DNA of 64,000 bases, from contig NZ_CP110009.1 of assembly GCF_025947305.1 (NCBI RefSeq), positions 558,001 through 622,000 on the forward strand. The letters run 5' to 3'. Origin of the DNA: Flavobacterium sp. N3904. GTDB lineage: Bacteria > Bacteroidota > Bacteroidia > Flavobacteriales > Flavobacteriaceae. The notes under the pieces were generated by a model that had not been told where the DNA came from, did not search any database, and saw nothing but the letters and a program-made list of their open reading frames with translations. Every line of letters starts with the position of its first letter. Within the stretch, counting starts at the first letter, position 1. Of this stretch, positions 63,285-64,000 are shown piece after piece. Made by a program: the position numbers and the translations under genes.

Positions 63285-63878
63285 TTATCTTTTCCAGATT
63301 TCGCTTTCCAATATCATTGGCAAAACTACACCAATTATAAATGCCGACATCACCAATGTCCAATCTCTTTTTGAAAATCGAAAAAATGTTTGTACTATAT
63401 ATGACAATATTAGAACCACAAAAACTACCACAATTTGTGCTGTTTCAATTCCGATGGCAAATTCTGCCATAGGCAACAGTTTTGAGCTTGGACTTCCTCC
63501 TAATATTGTTTTAAAATAATTTGAAAAACCCAAACCGTGAATAATTCCGAAGAACAAAGTTATTACAAAAACCAGATTAATACTTCCATTTTTACTAGAT
63601 TTTCCAGCAGTAAATAAGTTATAGAGAGCCGTTATTAAAATTGTAATAGGAATAAGCAATTCCACCACATTTACTTTGATGGCAATAATTCCAAAGACCG
63701 AAAGAAACAAAGCTGTAGTGTGTCCTACAGTAAAAATAGTGACCAAAAGTAAAATTCTTTTCCAATCATTGAAGGAGAACGGAACCGCCAAAGCTATTAA
63801 AAACAAAACATGGTCATACGCATGAATATTCAATACGTGTTTTAATCCTATTTGAAAATAAATCAAAAAATCTGACAT
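63285..63878 (-). CDS. HupE/UreJ family membrane protein
   Basis: A 197-residue protein with about six hydrophobic segments. The HupE/UreJ signature is seen in FQIGLKHVLNIHAYDHVLFLIALAVPF, TVGHTTALFLSVFG and FGIIHGLGFSNYFK, with conserved histidines that may bind metal. Relatives are nickel or cobalt permeases, but no urease or hydrogenase genes are in view, so substrate is unknown. It heads the operon with the dCMP deaminase and S41 protease. The sequence beyond 63878 shows no further gene. Confidence 0.9.
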   Translation of the reverse strand: MSDFLIYFQIGLKHVLNIHAYDHVLFLIALAVPFSFNDWKRILLLVTIFTVGHTTALFLSVFGIIAIKVNVVELLIPITILITALYNLFTAGKSSKNGSINLVFVITLFFGIIHGLGFSNYFKTILGGSPSSKLLPMAEFAIGIETAQIVVVFVVLILSYIVQTFFRFSKRDWTLVMSAFIIGVVLPMILESEIWKR

Positions 63879-64000
63879 AGGTATTTTATTAAATTGATAA
63901 AGGGTTTGTAAACTTACGATTAATTTTGAAAATGGAAAATTTGAATAAAATCATTCTTCAAAAAAACTAAAAGAGAAGTGAATTGTACAAAAAAATCGTC

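Overview
The window looks like chromosomal DNA of a Flavobacterium-type member of the Bacteroidota. The sequence is AT-rich and start codons are preceded by A-rich leaders instead of Shine-Dalgarno motifs. Promoters match the Bacteroidota pattern TTG/TTTG-N18-21-TAnnTTTG. It carries gliding genes gldD and gldE, a protease with a type IX secretion (T9SS) sorting tail, bacteroidotal GGGP synthase, a TPP-riboswitch-controlled TonB receptor and many SPII/SPI-exported proteins. No rRNA, tRNA, CRISPR array, prophage or complete insertion sequence was seen. Coordinates, residue numbers and stems were read by eye; family names come from recognised motifs, not from a database search.

Layout. 0-7.5 kb: a lipoprotein, tag, aat, a DUF3127/flavin-reductase pair, a histidine kinase, a transglutaminase-like protein, greA-HIT and a degenerate Rieske-like lipoprotein. 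7.5-14.6 kb: a TPP riboswitch ahead of a TonB-dependent receptor, then (all on the minus strand) arfB, a NadR-type kinase fused to DUF4301, pnuC, GGGP synthase and a phosphopantetheinyl transferase. 14.7-17.6 kb: an AT-rich three-gene envelope-glycan cassette (Amj-type flippase, GT4 glycosyltransferase, PIG-L-like deacetylase) bounded by a truncated dispersed repeat. 17.7-27 kb: ahcY, a patatin/beta-barrel protein, a PQQ-type sugar dehydrogenase, ribosomal proteins bL21/bL27 and two M16 peptidase subunits. 27-33.3 kb: a DMT transporter, an HMA lipoprotein, and the ssb-gldE-gldD-mutY neighbourhood with a secreted metallopeptidase-like protein inserted. 33.3-44 kb: HU, a 30-residue mS38-like protein, RNase E/G, then pbpC with a giant alpha-2-macroglobulin. 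44-54.5 kb: tadA, dxs, DUF3078, the T9SS M36 protease, dgt, RDD, an AAA ATPase, an orphan antitoxin-like ORF and an unknown protein. 54.5-64 kb: a candidate small RNA, nrdA/nrdB, DUF3109, MarC, a small FAD protein, and an operon of HupE/UreJ, dCMP deaminase and an S41 protease.

How the parts connect. Vitamin and cofactor uptake and salvage (riboswitch receptor, PnuC, NadR-like kinase) cluster in one stretch. DNA precursor supply and repair recur (nrdAB, dgt, dCMP deaminase, tag, mutY, ssb). Envelope maintenance and secretion are strongly represented: PBP1C with macroglobulin, T9SS/gliding, M16 pair, patatin barrel and S41 protease.

Most of the window is ordinary core genome. The points most worth following are a promoter-to-terminator small RNA unit at about 54.63-54.79 kb, the riboswitch leader with a possible alternative pairing, the kinase-DUF4301 fusion, and a dispersed hairpin repeat family with conserved ends and variable stems (five copies here).
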